Notes: a model not told the origin generated them from the letters alone. 64,000 bases of DNA from an uncultured Lachnospiraceae bacterium (GCA_900550475.1 URSA01000001.1:1-64000); one strand, 5' to 3'. Shown: positions 1 to 8,946, numbered from the stretch's first letter. A program made the numbers and translations.

Positions 1-378
1 CTGATGGAGGATGAGGATATTCTGGAGGCAGGCATCCGCATCATCGCACAGCCCCCCGGAAAGAAGCTGCAGAACATGATGCAGCTGTCCGGCGGTGAGA
101 AGGCACTGACCGCCATCTCCCTTCTGTTTGCCATCCAGAATCTGAAACCGTCGCCCTTCTGTCTTCTGGACGAGATCGAGGCGGCGCTGGATGAATCCAA
201 CGTGGGCAGATTCGCAAAGTATCTGCATAAGCTGACCAAGAATACGCAGTTTATCGTGATCACCCACAGAAGGGGCACCATGGAGAAGGCGGACAGGCTC
301 TACGGCATCACGATGCAGGAGAAGGGCGTGTCGGCGCTTGTAAGCGTCAATCTGATCGACAAGGATCTGGATAATTAA
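1..378 (+). CDS. smc: Chromosome segregation ATPase SMC, C-terminal end (partial)
   Basis: This is the C-terminal ATPase lobe of SMC, the condensin ATPase that compacts and segregates the chromosome. The reading frame is open from base 1, so the gene begins outside the window. Visible are the ABC signature LSGGEKALTA, the Walker B segment FCLLDEIEAALDE and the D-loop/H-loop stretch ending in FIVITHRRGTME. The arrangement smc then ftsY, separated by only 12 bp, is the usual Firmicutes order, so the two are probably co-transcribed. Identification is secure from the ATPase motifs. Confidence 0.95.
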   Translation: MMEDEDILEAGIRIIAQPPGKKLQNMMQLSGGEKALTAISLLFAIQNLKPSPFCLLDEIEAALDESNVGRFAKYLHKLTKNTQFIVITHRRGTMEKADRLYGITMQEKGVSALVSVNLIDKDLDN

Positions 379-390
379 AGGAGAACGTAT

Positions 391-1362
391 ATGGGCGAAG
401 AAAAAATGGGTTTCTTTGCGAGACTGAAGTCCGGGCTGAAAAAGACCAGGGACAATATTGTAAACGGCATCGACTCCGTTTTCAGCGGCTTTTCTTCCAT
501 TGATGAGGAATTTTACGAGGAATTGGAGGAAATCCTCATCATGGGCGATATCGGTGTCAATGCCACCACCGCCATTGTGGAGCGCCTGAAAAAGCAGGTG
601 AAGGAGCAGCATATCAAGGAGCCTGCGGCATGCAAGCAGCTTCTGATCGACAGCATACGGGAGCAGATGCAGGTAGGCGAGGCGGCGTACGAGTTTGAGA
701 CCAGACAGTCGGTGGTGATGGTGATCGGCGTCAACGGCGTGGGCAAGACGACTTCGGTGGGCAAGCTGGCAGGCAAGCTAAAGGACGAGGACAGAAAGGT
801 TCTGATTGCGGCTGCGGATACCTTCCGTGCGGCTGCGGGAGAGCAGTTAAAAGAGTGGGCAGACCGGGCAGGTGTTGACATGATCGGCGGAGCGGAGGGC
901 TCAGATCCTGCCAGCGTGGTGTTTGACGCCGTGTCCGCCGCAAAGGCGAGAGGCGTAGATGTGCTGCTGGTGGACACCGCAGGCAGACTGCACAACAAAA
1001 AGAACCTCATGGAAGAATTGAAGAAGATGAACCGCATCATAGACAGGGAGTTTCCCGATGCGCACAGGGAGAACCTGATCGTGCTCGACGGCACCACGGG
1101 ACAGAATGCGCTGGCACAGGCGAGGGAGTTTTCCGAGGTTGCGGAGCTTACGGGCATTATCCTGACCAAGATGGACGGCACCGCAAAGGGCGGAATCGCG
1201 GTGGCGATCCAGTCCGAGCTGGGGGTTCCGGTCAAGTATATCGGGGTCGGGGAAACCATAGATGATTTGCAGAAATTTGATTCCGAGCAGTTTGTGAACG
1301 CGCTGTTTGATGTGACAAAGGACAGGGAGATGGAAGATGGAAGAGAAAATGCTGACGCTTGA
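391..1362 (+). CDS. ftsY: Signal recognition particle receptor FtsY
   Basis: FtsY is the membrane-associated SRP receptor GTPase that docks Ffh-ribosome complexes at the translocon. The 323-residue protein has a short acidic N-terminal region, a helical N domain, then the NG GTPase: G1 GVNGVGKTT near residue 113, the DTFRAAAGEQL insertion motif, DTAGR near 195 and TKMDGTAKGG near 259. It starts at an ATG behind AAGGAG. Its end overlaps the start of the threonine ammonia-lyase by 26 bp, which suggests translational coupling. Ffh lies 3.5 kb downstream. Confidence 0.97.
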   Translation: MGEEKMGFFARLKSGLKKTRDNIVNGIDSVFSGFSSIDEEFYEELEEILIMGDIGVNATTAIVERLKKQVKEQHIKEPAACKQLLIDSIREQMQVGEAAYEFETRQSVVMVIGVNGVGKTTSVGKLAGKLKDEDRKVLIAAADTFRAAAGEQLKEWADRAGVDMIGGAEGSDPASVVFDAVSAAKARGVDVLLVDTAGRLHNKKNLMEELKKMNRIIDREFPDAHRENLIVLDGTTGQNALAQAREFSEVAELTGIILTKMDGTAKGGIAVAIQSELGVPVKYIGVGETIDDLQKFDSEQFVNALFDVTKDREMEDGRENADA

Positions 1363-2560
1363 AAAATTTGAGGAAGCCTCCGAGGTTGTAAAGGAGGTCA
1401 CGCTTGAGACGAAGCTGGTATACAGCGATTTTCTGAGCACCCAGACGGGAAACAAGGTTTATCTGAAACCGGAGAACATGCAGTTTACCGGGGCGTACAA
1501 GGTGAGAGGCGCTTATTACGCCATGAGCACGCTGACGGACGAGCAGCGCGGAAAGGGCGTGATCACCGCATCTGCGGGCAACCACGCACAGGGTGTGGCG
1601 TATGCGGCGAAATGCTACGGCGTCAAGGCAACAATCGTGATGCCCACCACAACGCCCCTTATGAAGGTGAACAGAACCAAGAGCTACGGTGCGGAGGTGG
1701 TTTTGTTCGGGGATGTCTATGACGAGGCCTGCGCGAAGGCTTACGAGCTTGCGGAGGAAAAGGGCTATACCTTCATCCATCCGTTCAATGACCTGACGGT
1801 GGCGACCGGACAGGGAACCATTGCCATGGAGATTTTCAAGGAGCTTCCGCTGGTGGACTATATTCTGGTTCCCATCGGGGGCGGCGGTCTGGCGACCGGC
1901 GTATCCACGCTGGCAAAGCTGTTGAATCCCAAGATCCGTGTGATCGGTGTGGAGCCTGCGGGCGCAAACTGCATGCAGGAATCCCTGAAGGCGGGAAAGG
2001 TTGTGACGCTGCCGAAGGTGAGCACCATTGCGGACGGCACGGCAGTCAAGACCCCGGGAGATAAGCTGCTGCCCTACATCAAACAGAATCTGGATGATAT
2101 CATCACGGTGGAGGATGCCGAGCTGGTGGTGGCGTTCCTCGACATGGTGGAAAACCACAAGATGGTGGTAGAAAACTCAGGGCTTCTGACGGTTGCGGCA
2201 TTGAAGCATCTGCCGGTCAAGGACAAGAAGGTCGTATCCATCCTAAGCGGCGGCAACATGGACATCATTACCATGTCCTCCGTGGTACAGCAGGGACTGA
2301 TTTTCAGAGACCGTATCTTCACCGTTTCCGTGCTTCTGCCCGACAAGCCGGGCGAGCTGTGCAAGGTGGCTGGTCTGGTGGCAAAGCAGAGCGCCAACGT
2401 GATCAAGCTGGAGCATAATCAGTTTGTAACCACCAACCGCAGCGCGGCAGTGGAGCTGCGCATTACCATGGAGGCATTCGGAACGGAGCACAAGCACCAG
2501 ATCATCGATGCACTTGAGGAAGAGGGCTACAATCCGAAGCTGATACAGACATTGATCTGA
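1337..2560 (+). CDS. ilvA: Threonine ammonia-lyase (threonine dehydratase) with ACT domain
   Basis: PLP enzyme deaminating L-threonine to 2-oxobutanoate, the entry to isoleucine or propionate-type catabolism. At 407 residues it matches the one-ACT-domain class. The PLP lysine lies in FTGAYKVRGA near residue 53, substrate/PLP loops are SAGNHAQG near 80 and the phosphate-binding GGGGLATG near 182. A C-terminal ACT domain from about residue 325 (LLPDKPGELCKVAG) should give allosteric control. It could be called tdcB-like rather than ilvA; sequence alone does not settle catabolic versus biosynthetic. A strong terminator follows. Confidence 0.93.
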   Translation: MEEKMLTLEKFEEASEVVKEVTLETKLVYSDFLSTQTGNKVYLKPENMQFTGAYKVRGAYYAMSTLTDEQRGKGVITASAGNHAQGVAYAAKCYGVKATIVMPTTTPLMKVNRTKSYGAEVVLFGDVYDEACAKAYELAEEKGYTFIHPFNDLTVATGQGTIAMEIFKELPLVDYILVPIGGGGLATGVSTLAKLLNPKIRVIGVEPAGANCMQESLKAGKVVTLPKVSTIADGTAVKTPGDKLLPYIKQNLDDIITVEDAELVVAFLDMVENHKMVVENSGLLTVAALKHLPVKDKKVVSILSGGNMDIITMSSVVQQGLIFRDRIFTVSVLLPDKPGELCKVAGLVAKQSANVIKLEHNQFVTTNRSAAVELRITMEAFGTEHKHQIIDALEEEGYNPKLIQTLI

Positions 2561-2590
2561 AAGAATGAAAAGATGTGTGACTACACTGAT

Positions 2591-2623
2591 AAAATCCGCA
2601 TATGCTAAATATGCGGATTTTTT
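2591..2623 (+). terminator. Rho-independent terminator after ilvA
   Basis: A perfect 12-bp stem (AAAATCCGCATA / TATGCGGATTTT) with a 7-nt loop ends in a run of T. It closes the smc-ftsY-ilvA transcription unit. Confidence 0.9.
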
Positions 2624-2647
2624 AGGACTTTGGCTTGGGGAGGAAAT

Positions 2648-3559
2648 ATGGGGCAGACAGAGGAAAAGGAAAAAAGAAAAGAATTGGAGTGGACAGAGAA
2701 GCCGACGGACGGCAAAAAGATATTCAAATATCTGCTGATGACGGCGGCATGCCTTTGCTACGCAATCGGCATCAGCCTGTTTCTGGATCCGAACGATCTG
2801 GCACCGGGCGGCGTGACCGGTATCGCGATCATACTGAACCGGACGCTGGGCATCAGCACGGGTATTCTGTTTTTTGCCATCAATATTCCGATCCTGTTGA
2901 TCGGCATGTGGAAATTCGGGATCCGTTTTCTGCTCTCCACGGTGTACTGCACCGTGCTGGTTTCGCTCTTTACGGATTTTCTGGGAAAGCTGGGGGCGGT
3001 CACCGCAGATCCGCTGCTGGCGGCTCTGGCGGGTTCTGTTCTGATGGCGGTGGGCATGGGCGGCGTCTTCAAGGCGGGGGCGACCACCGGCGGCACCGAC
3101 ATAATCGTGAAGCTTCTCCGACTGAAATTTCCCTACATGAAAACGGGATTTTTCTTCCTTGTGATGGATACCGTGATCGTCACCGCGTCCGCGCTGGTGT
3201 TCAAGGATGTGGACAGGGCTCTCTATGCGGGCATCTCCGTTTTCATCACCTCGTTTACGCTGGATCTTGTCCTGTACGGACGTGACGGGGCAAAGCTGAT
3301 CTACATTATCAGCGACGCCTCACAGACCATTACTGAGCGCCTTTTGAAGGAACTGGATATCGGTGTCACCCATGTGCAGGGCAAGGGCGCGTACAGCGGG
3401 AAGGAGAAGCAGGTCATTCTCTGTGTGATGCGCAAGGCGCTGGCGCCCCGTGCGGAGGAGATCGTGAAGCAGGAGGATCCGCTGGCGTTTATGATCGTGT
3501 CGAATGCCACGGAGATATACGGAGAGGGCTACAAGAGCTATTTCAGTGAAAAGCTTTGA
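2648..3559 (+). CDS. YitT family membrane protein (DUF161/DUF2179)
   Basis: Integral membrane protein of the YitT/YczE family, whose function is unknown. About five hydrophobic segments fill residues 25-200 (for example LLMTAACLCYAIGISLFL), followed by a soluble DUF2179-type C-terminal domain with the GVTHVQGKGAYSGKEK motif. I chose the ATG at 2648 because GGGGAGGA sits 5-8 bp upstream; an in-frame TTG at 2630 would remove that RBS. The family signature PGGVTGIAIIL near residue 47 supports the call. It stands alone between a terminator and an AraC regulator. Confidence 0.88.
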   Translation: MGQTEEKEKRKELEWTEKPTDGKKIFKYLLMTAACLCYAIGISLFLDPNDLAPGGVTGIAIILNRTLGISTGILFFAINIPILLIGMWKFGIRFLLSTVYCTVLVSLFTDFLGKLGAVTADPLLAALAGSVLMAVGMGGVFKAGATTGGTDIIVKLLRLKFPYMKTGFFFLVMDTVIVTASALVFKDVDRALYAGISVFITSFTLDLVLYGRDGAKLIYIISDASQTITERLLKELDIGVTHVQGKGAYSGKEKQVILCVMRKALAPRAEEIVKQEDPLAFMIVSNATEIYGEGYKSYFSEKL

Positions 3560-3582
3560 GAAAGCAGGCGGGAGAATAGGAT

Positions 3583-4440
3583 ATGCAGGAGATATATTCC
3601 GGGAATGAGGAATACGAAAAGACCGGTTATCTGTATGAGGATTTCAAGATGTTCCACATACGGACAAAGGAGGAGGAGAGTTACCCCTACCACTACCATG
3701 ATTTTTATAAGCTCTTGATCCTGCTGCAGGGAAACGTGACCTATTCCATCGAGGGCAAGAGCTACAAGCTAAGACCCTTTGACATGGTGCTGGTGCGCAA
3801 GGGGGCGATCCACAGGGCTGAGGTGTCCGGGGACGAGCCCTATGACCGGATCGTGTTCTACATATCGGGGGAGTATCTGGAGCGCTGTAAGACGGCGGAT
3901 TACGACCCTGCGTTCTGCTTTGTCTGCGCCGGAAAAGAGGGATCGGAGGTGCTGCGGTTTCCCGTGCTGCAGAATACGGCGTTTCTCTCCCTGATCGGAA
4001 AGCTGGAGGAGAACGGTCAGACCGTGACAAGGTACGGGGCGTCGGCATACGCGGAGCTGCTTTTTTCCGAGCTTCTGCTCTCGGTGAACAGAGGCTGTTA
4101 TGAAAAGACGGGAAGCTTTGACCATACGGTTTTGTTCAACCAGAAGATGATCGACCTGATCCGGTACATAGGGGAGCATCTGACGGAGGATATGTCCATC
4201 GAGGAGCTGGCGGAGCGCTTCTATATCAGCAAGTTCCATATGATGAGGCAGTTTAAGGAGGAGACCGGCTTTACCATACATCAGTATATCTCGGAGAAGC
4301 GGATTATCTATGCGCGGAGCCTGATGGCGGCGGGAATGTCCGCAACGCAGGCGTGCTATGAGAGCGGCTTCAAGGACTACTCGACCTTCTCCCGGGCGTA
4401 CAAGCGGAGGATGGAGAAAAGCCCGTCGGAAAAAGAATAG
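3583..4440 (+). CDS. AraC family transcriptional regulator
   Basis: 285-residue regulator with an N-terminal cupin-like sensor (YPYHYHDFYKLLILLQGN, residues 31-48) and a C-terminal double helix-turn-helix AraC DNA-binding domain (YISKFHMMRQFKEETG near residue 209 and a second helix pair ending in FKDYSTFSRAYKRR). The histidine-rich cupin start suggests a small carbohydrate or metabolite ligand, but nothing adjacent is an obvious target: YitT lies upstream on the same strand and ylxM downstream. The ligand is unknown. Confidence 0.88.
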   Translation: MQEIYSGNEEYEKTGYLYEDFKMFHIRTKEEESYPYHYHDFYKLLILLQGNVTYSIEGKSYKLRPFDMVLVRKGAIHRAEVSGDEPYDRIVFYISGEYLERCKTADYDPAFCFVCAGKEGSEVLRFPVLQNTAFLSLIGKLEENGQTVTRYGASAYAELLFSELLLSVNRGCYEKTGSFDHTVLFNQKMIDLIRYIGEHLTEDMSIEELAERFYISKFHMMRQFKEETGFTIHQYISEKRIIYARSLMAAGMSATQACYESGFKDYSTFSRAYKRRMEKSPSEKE

Positions 4441-4461
4441 TAAGGTGTAAAGAAAAAATAC

Positions 4462-4490
4462 TTGACACCGTTACACGTTTATTGTAAACT
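4462..4490 (+). promoter_or_regulatory. Sigma-A-type promoter for ylxM-ffh operon
   Basis: TTGACA, a 17-bp spacer, then TAAACT, about 40 bp upstream of the ylxM start. It lies directly after the AraC gene and probably drives the SRP/ribosome operon. Confidence 0.75.
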
Positions 4491-4529
4491 GTCAAAGTAT
4501 CGTGCGATCAATATGTTTCGGAGTCGGAA

Positions 4530-4868
4530 ATGGAAAAGATTTTTGAGCAGGGTATCCTCTATGATTTTTACGGGGAGCTGCTGACGGAACACCAGCAGAA
4601 AATATATGAGGCGGCTGTCTACAATGACCTCTCTCTCGGGGAGATCGCCGAGGAGCAGGGGATCAGCAGACAGGGCGTACATGATCTGATCAAGCGCTGT
4701 GACAGGATCCTTGCAGATTATGAGAGCAAGCTCCATCTGGTGGAGCGGTTTTCCTCCACAAAGAGGATGGCGCAGGAGATCATAGAGCTTGCAGAGCATG
4801 GCGGCGAGACCGAAGAAACGCTGCGCGAGATCGTCCGGCTTGGCAGAGAGCTGCTGGAAGAATTGTAG
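4530..4868 (+). CDS. ylxM: YlxM/p13-like SRP-associated DNA-binding protein (UPF0122)
   Basis: Small helix-turn-helix protein (112 residues) that in Firmicutes is always next to ffh and is reported to associate with SRP. The HTH is visible as YEAAVYNDLSLGEIAEEQ followed by GISRQGVHDLIKRC, resembling sigma-factor region 4. The C-terminal third is a predicted acidic helix. Length and position directly before ffh are typical of the family. It is the first gene behind the promoter at 4462. Confidence 0.93.
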   Translation: MEKIFEQGILYDFYGELLTEHQQKIYEAAVYNDLSLGEIAEEQGISRQGVHDLIKRCDRILADYESKLHLVERFSSTKRMAQEIIELAEHGGETEETLREIVRLGRELLEEL

Positions 4869-4903
4869 TGCGATGACAGAGGTTGTTCATTGAAGGAGCG
4901 CGT

Positions 4904-6274
4904 ATGGCATTTGAGAGCTTAACGGACAAACTGCAGAATGTATTCAAGAGCCTGCGGAGCAAGGGCAGACTGACGGAGAGTGACGTCAAGACTGCGCTCA
5001 AGGAAGTTAAGATGGCGCTTCTGGAGGCGGATGTAAACTTCCGCGTGGTAAAGCAGTTTGTGAAAGCCGTGGAGGAGAGGGCGATCGGCGCGGATGTGCT
5101 GAACGGTCTGAACCCGGGGCAGATGGTCATCAAGATCGTAAACGAGGAGATGATCTCGCTGATGGGCTCCGAGACCACGGAGATTCAGATGCAGCCCGGC
5201 AAGGCGATCACGGTGATTATGATGGCGGGTCTGCAGGGTGCCGGTAAAACCACCACCACCGCAAAGATTGCGGGCAAGCTGAAGCAGAAGGGCAAGAAAT
5301 CCCTGCTTGTGGCGTGTGACATCTACCGACCGGCGGCAATCGACCAGTTGAAGATCAACGGCGAGAAACAGGAAGTGGAAGTGTTCTCCATGGGCACGAA
5401 CCATAAGCCTGCGGATATTGCACTGGCGGCGCTGGAGCATGCGAGAAAGAACGGCCACAATGTGGTGATCCTGGATACGGCGGGTCGTCTTCACATCGAT
5501 GAGGACATGATGGCGGAGCTTCAGGAGATCAAGGAGAAGATAGAGGTTCACCAGACGCTTCTGGTTGTGGATGCCATGACCGGACAGGATGCGGTGAATG
5601 TAGCCAAGGAATTTGATGAGAGGGTGGGCATCGACGGTGTGATCCTCTCAAAGATGGACGGCGACACCAGAGGCGGTGCGGCGCTTTCCGTCAAGGCGGT
5701 AACGGGAAAACCCATCCTCTATGTGGGTATGGGAGAGAAGCTCTCCGATCTGGAGCAGTTTTATCCTGACAGAATGGCAAGCCGTATTCTTGGCATGGGC
5801 GATGTGCTGTCCCTGATCGACAAGGTACAGGCGAATGTGGAGATCGATGCCGGCAAGGAAAAAGAGATGGCTGCCCGGATGAAGAAGGGCAAGTTTGATT
5901 TCGAGGATTACCTTGAGAGCATGAAGCAGATGAAAAAGCTGGGCGGACTTTCCGCCATACTGGGTATGATGCCCGGGATGGGCGGCAAGATGGGCGATAT
6001 TGAGTCCATGGTGGACGATAAGCAGCTTGCCCATATGGAGGCGATCGTGCTTTCCATGACGCCGCAGGAGCGGAGAAATCCGAAGATCCTGACGCCGCAG
6101 CGCAAGCACAGGATCGCAAAGGGCGCCGGTGTGGACATTGCGGTGGTAAACCGCTTTATCAAGCAGTTTGAACAGAGCCAGAAAATGATGAAGCAGTTCG
6201 GAGGCGGCAAGAAGCGCGGCTTCGGAATGGGCGGATTCCCGGGAATGGGCGGAAAGGGAAGATTTCCCTTTTAA
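4904..6274 (+). CDS. ffh: Signal recognition particle protein Ffh
   Basis: SRP54 homologue, the GTPase that binds 4.5S RNA and signal peptides. An N domain is followed by G1 GLQGAGKTTTTAKIAG near residue 107, DTAGR near 190 and SKMDGDTRGGAAL near 248. The C-terminal M domain is methionine-rich (MMPGMGGKMGDIESM) and ends in a Gly/Met tail. I place the start at the ATG 4904, which has GAAGGAG 7 bp upstream; the in-frame TTG at 4883 would put that RBS inside the gene. This gives 456 residues, close to the family norm. Confidence 0.97.
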   Translation: MAFESLTDKLQNVFKSLRSKGRLTESDVKTALKEVKMALLEADVNFRVVKQFVKAVEERAIGADVLNGLNPGQMVIKIVNEEMISLMGSETTEIQMQPGKAITVIMMAGLQGAGKTTTTAKIAGKLKQKGKKSLLVACDIYRPAAIDQLKINGEKQEVEVFSMGTNHKPADIALAALEHARKNGHNVVILDTAGRLHIDEDMMAELQEIKEKIEVHQTLLVVDAMTGQDAVNVAKEFDERVGIDGVILSKMDGDTRGGAALSVKAVTGKPILYVGMGEKLSDLEQFYPDRMASRILGMGDVLSLIDKVQANVEIDAGKEKEMAARMKKGKFDFEDYLESMKQMKKLGGLSAILGMMPGMGGKMGDIESMVDDKQLAHMEAIVLSMTPQERRNPKILTPQRKHRIAKGAGVDIAVVNRFIKQFEQSQKMMKQFGGGKKRGFGMGGFPGMGGKGRFPF

Positions 6275-6316
6275 GTCATAGATTAAATTCAAAGCATATT
6301 ACGGAGGTAAAAAACA

Positions 6317-6562
6317 ATGGCAGTTAAGATCAGATTGAGAAGAATGGGACAGAAGAAGGCTCCCCTTTACAGAATTATCGTAGCAGATTCCCGCTCTCCC
6401 AGAGACGGAAAGTGCATCGAGGAGATCGGAACCTACGATCCCAGCACAGATCCCAGCACCTTCCAGATCAACGAGGAGCTGGCTAAGAAGTGGCTGGCAA
6501 ACGGCGCACAGCCGACAGAGGTAGTTGGTAAGCTTTTCAAGGCCGCAGGCATTGAGAAATAA
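6317..6562 (+). CDS. rpsP: 30S ribosomal protein S16
   Basis: Ribosomal protein S16, an early assembly protein of the small subunit body. At 81 residues it has the canonical start VKIRLRRMGQKKAPLYRIIV and the RSPRDGKCIEEIGTYDP motif. The ATG is preceded by ACGGAGG. The order ffh-rpsP-khpA-rimM-trmD-rplS is the standard Firmicutes arrangement. Confidence 0.98.
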   Translation: MAVKIRLRRMGQKKAPLYRIIVADSRSPRDGKCIEEIGTYDPSTDPSTFQINEELAKKWLANGAQPTEVVGKLFKAAGIEK

Positions 6563-6597
6563 GTACTTGTCAACCACATTATGTCCGGAGGTGGATT

Positions 6598-6825
6598 ATG
6601 AAGGAATTAGTTGAAGTAATTGCAAAAGCGCTTGTTGATAATCCGGATGAAGTTGTTGTGACAGAGAAGGCAGACGGCAGAAATGTCATTGTAGAGCTTC
6701 ACGTTGCTGCGTCCGATATGGGAAAAGTGATCGGTAAGCAGGGAAGGATTGCAAAGGCGATCCGCTCCGTTGTGAAAGCAGCATCATCCAAAGACAATCA
6801 GAGAGTGGATGTAGAAATTATTTAA
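6598..6825 (+). CDS. khpA: KH-domain RNA-binding protein KhpA (YlqC)
   Basis: 75-residue single KH-domain protein with the RNA-gripping GxxG loop as IGKQGR near residue 43. KhpA pairs with KhpB/Jag in many Firmicutes and affects cell elongation and sRNA/mRNA binding (established for streptococci). Its place between rpsP and rimM is the usual one. The start follows a GGAGG RBS. Confidence 0.94.
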   Translation: MKELVEVIAKALVDNPDEVVVTEKADGRNVIVELHVAASDMGKVIGKQGRIAKAIRSVVKAASSKDNQRVDVEII

Positions 6826-6903
6826 GCCCTGGAAAGCAGGGAGGATGCAGGGGTGCTCCGATGGGCGCCCCTGTATTTGGCTTACGGGATGAGGAGAACT
6901 AAA

Positions 6904-7419
6904 ATGGAAGAAATGTTGAAGGTGGGAGTGATCACATCCACCCACGGTGTCCGGGGCGAGGTCAAGGTGTTTCCGACTACGGACGAGGCGGGTCGTTTTA
7001 AGCGGCTGAAGGAAGTGGTGCTTGATACGGGAAAGGAAAAACTGTCTCTTGAGATCGAGGGTGTCAAATTTTTTAAACAGATGGTGATCCTGAAATTCAA
7101 GGGACTTGACAATATAAACGATGTGGAAAAATACCGGCAGAAGAGTCTGTATATCCACCGTAAGGACGCGGTGCGACTTAAGAAGGACGAATACTTTATC
7201 GCCGACCTGATCGACATACCGGTCTATGAGGAAAACGGCGGGAAGCTCGGCGTGCTCTCGGATGTGATGACCACCGGCGCCAATGATGTCTATGTGGTGA
7301 AACGGGATAACGGCGGCAGGGATCTGCTGATACCCGCCATCAGACAGTGCATCCTCTCGGTTGATGTTGAGGAGCCCAAGATGGTGGTGCGCCTGCTGGA
7401 AGGTTTGGGGGATCTATGA
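6904..7419 (+). CDS. rimM: 16S rRNA processing protein RimM
   Basis: Assembly factor for the 30S head that binds S19. The N-terminal RimM domain opens LKVGVITSTHGVRGEVKV and includes the motif DEAGRFKRLK. The C-terminal PRC-barrel begins near DEYFIADLIDIPVYEE and includes GANDVYVVK. The start is ATG 6904 with GAGGAG 8 bp upstream, giving 171 residues; a start at 6853 lacks an RBS. The stop overlaps the trmD start in an ATGA, indicating coupling. Confidence 0.95.
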   Translation: MEEMLKVGVITSTHGVRGEVKVFPTTDEAGRFKRLKEVVLDTGKEKLSLEIEGVKFFKQMVILKFKGLDNINDVEKYRQKSLYIHRKDAVRLKKDEYFIADLIDIPVYEENGGKLGVLSDVMTTGANDVYVVKRDNGGRDLLIPAIRQCILSVDVEEPKMVVRLLEGLGDL

Positions 7420-8834
7420 ATTTCCATGTGTTGACACTGTTTCCCGACATGATACGGAGAGGGCTTTCCGACAGTATTATGGGTCGGGCGGCAGAAAAAG
7501 GACTGATCACCGTAGACGCGGTGGATATACGGGATTTCACACAGGATAAGCACCGCAAGGTGGACGACTACCCATACGGCGGCGGAGCGGGGCTTCTGAT
7601 GCAGGCGCAGCCCGTGTGCGATGCCCATCGGTTCCTGCGGGAAAAGATCGGCGCGGACAGAAAGGTGCGCACCCTTTACCTTACGCCTCAGGGAAAAACC
7701 TTCAATCAGCGCATGGCGGAGGAGCTTTCCCGGGAGGAGGAGCTCATTTTCCTGTGCGGGCATTACGAGGGAATCGATGAGAGGGCGCTTGAGCAGGTTG
7801 TGACGGATTATGTGTCTCTGGGGGATTTTGTCCTGACGGGCGGAGAGCTGCCCGCCATGGTGATGATCGACGCCATTGCAAGGCTGGTTCCGGGCGTGCT
7901 CCACAATGACGCCTCCGCATCCGACGAATCCTTTTCGGGGTATCTGCTGGAGTACCCCCAGTACACAAGACCGGAGGTGTTTGAGGGACAGGCTGTGCCC
8001 AAAGAGCTGTTGTCCGGGGATCACAAATGCATCCGAAGCTGGCGGAGAAAGCTGGCGGAGGAGAGAACGGCGGAGCGCAGACCGGATCTGTACGCCCGCT
8101 ATGAGGAATTGATGGATTGTAAGCGCATGCTTGCCAAAAACAAGCTGCACCACAGGGATATGATGGAGCTGATCGAAAGAGGGCAGGCAGAGCTTTTGTC
8201 CTACGGTGAAGATCACGCCCTGCTGCGGGATCGGAAAAGCGGCATCTATCTGATTTCTGCCGTGACAGACACCGCCGTGGAGCAGGTGCGGAAGGTGCTT
8301 TTGAAAGAGAACGGCGGCAAAAACCGGATCCGGTGTGCGGCTGTCCATCAGGAGGCGGTCTGCCTTATGCTCTCCGAGGAGTTCGGGCTGCGCACGATCA
8401 TGTGTTGCAGACAGTGGGTCTACACCAGAAAGGAAGCGCTTCCCGTAAAGGCGGATGTAAGAAGGCTTACCGCGGAGCATCTGCCTTTCCTGCAATCTCA
8501 TTACTCAATCCTGTCAGAACAGGAGCTGAAAGAGCGGCTGGAGAGCGGGGCGATCTACGGACTCTTCATAGATCAGAAGCCGGTGGGCTTTATCGGGGAA
8601 CATGTGGAGGGAAGCATGGGAATGCTGTTTGTGCTCCCCGAATACAGAGGACAGGGCTTTGCAAAGGCGCTGGAGAGCAGCCTGATCAACTTTACCTTGC
8701 AGAAAGGCCTTACGCCGTTCTGTCAGGTGGAGGAGGAGAACGGGGTGTCGCAGAGATTGCAGGAGACGCTGGGGCTGTATGCCGCAAAGGACAGGATTTG
8801 GTGGATGGAAACGGAGGCGGAACCGGAGCTATAA
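7416..8834 (+). CDS. trmD: tRNA (guanine-N1)-methyltransferase TrmD fused to a GNAT acetyltransferase-like domain
   Basis: Residues 1-260 are a complete TrmD, which makes m1G37 in tRNA using SAM: VDDYPYGGGAGLLMQ near 49, the trefoil-knot segments FLCGHYEGIDER near 112 and VSLGDFVLTGGELPAM near 133, and the EYPQYTRP motif near 179. TrmD usually ends near residue 240-250. Here the frame continues without a break to 472 residues. The extra part has a GNAT/FR47-like core: MGMLFVLPEYRGQGFAKALE at 401-420 contains the acetyl-CoA-binding R-G-x-G-x-A. The start overlaps rimM by 4 bp. The substrate of the added domain is unknown. Confidence 0.95.
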   Translation: MNFHVLTLFPDMIRRGLSDSIMGRAAEKGLITVDAVDIRDFTQDKHRKVDDYPYGGGAGLLMQAQPVCDAHRFLREKIGADRKVRTLYLTPQGKTFNQRMAEELSREEELIFLCGHYEGIDERALEQVVTDYVSLGDFVLTGGELPAMVMIDAIARLVPGVLHNDASASDESFSGYLLEYPQYTRPEVFEGQAVPKELLSGDHKCIRSWRRKLAEERTAERRPDLYARYEELMDCKRMLAKNKLHHRDMMELIERGQAELLSYGEDHALLRDRKSGIYLISAVTDTAVEQVRKVLLKENGGKNRIRCAAVHQEAVCLMLSEEFGLRTIMCCRQWVYTRKEALPVKADVRRLTAEHLPFLQSHYSILSEQELKERLESGAIYGLFIDQKPVGFIGEHVEGSMGMLFVLPEYRGQGFAKALESSLINFTLQKGLTPFCQVEEENGVSQRLQETLGLYAAKDRIWWMETEAEPEL

Positions 8835-8838
8835 AATT

Positions 8839-8866
8839 TTGCTTGCATTTATGGCACACCTATGAT
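8839..8866 (+). promoter_or_regulatory. Promoter for rplS
   Basis: TTGCTT, 16-bp spacer, TATGAT just after the trmD stop. It would give rplS its own transcript with a leader of about 75 nt. Confidence 0.6.
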
Positions 8867-8946
8867 AAAGTATGAATGTTGTGATAACGAGATGGTCCTC
8901 TGTTACGGTATGTATTACGAACATCCATTAGAAAAGGAGTATTGAA
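8867..8946 (+). promoter_or_regulatory. rplS 5' leader with hairpin (possible L19 leader)
   Basis: The leader contains a hairpin TAACGAG / CTC-T-GTTA around 8884-8907 followed by AAAAGGAG and the rplS ATG. Firmicutes rplS often carries an autoregulatory L19 leader RNA. The resemblance here is in position and hairpin only, so the call is tentative. Confidence 0.35.

Noticed and set aside
8134..8340. A frameshift joining trmD to a separate acetyltransferase gene
   Set aside because: The frame is continuous through the linker, with no internal RBS-ATG pair at the junction; a true fusion is simpler.
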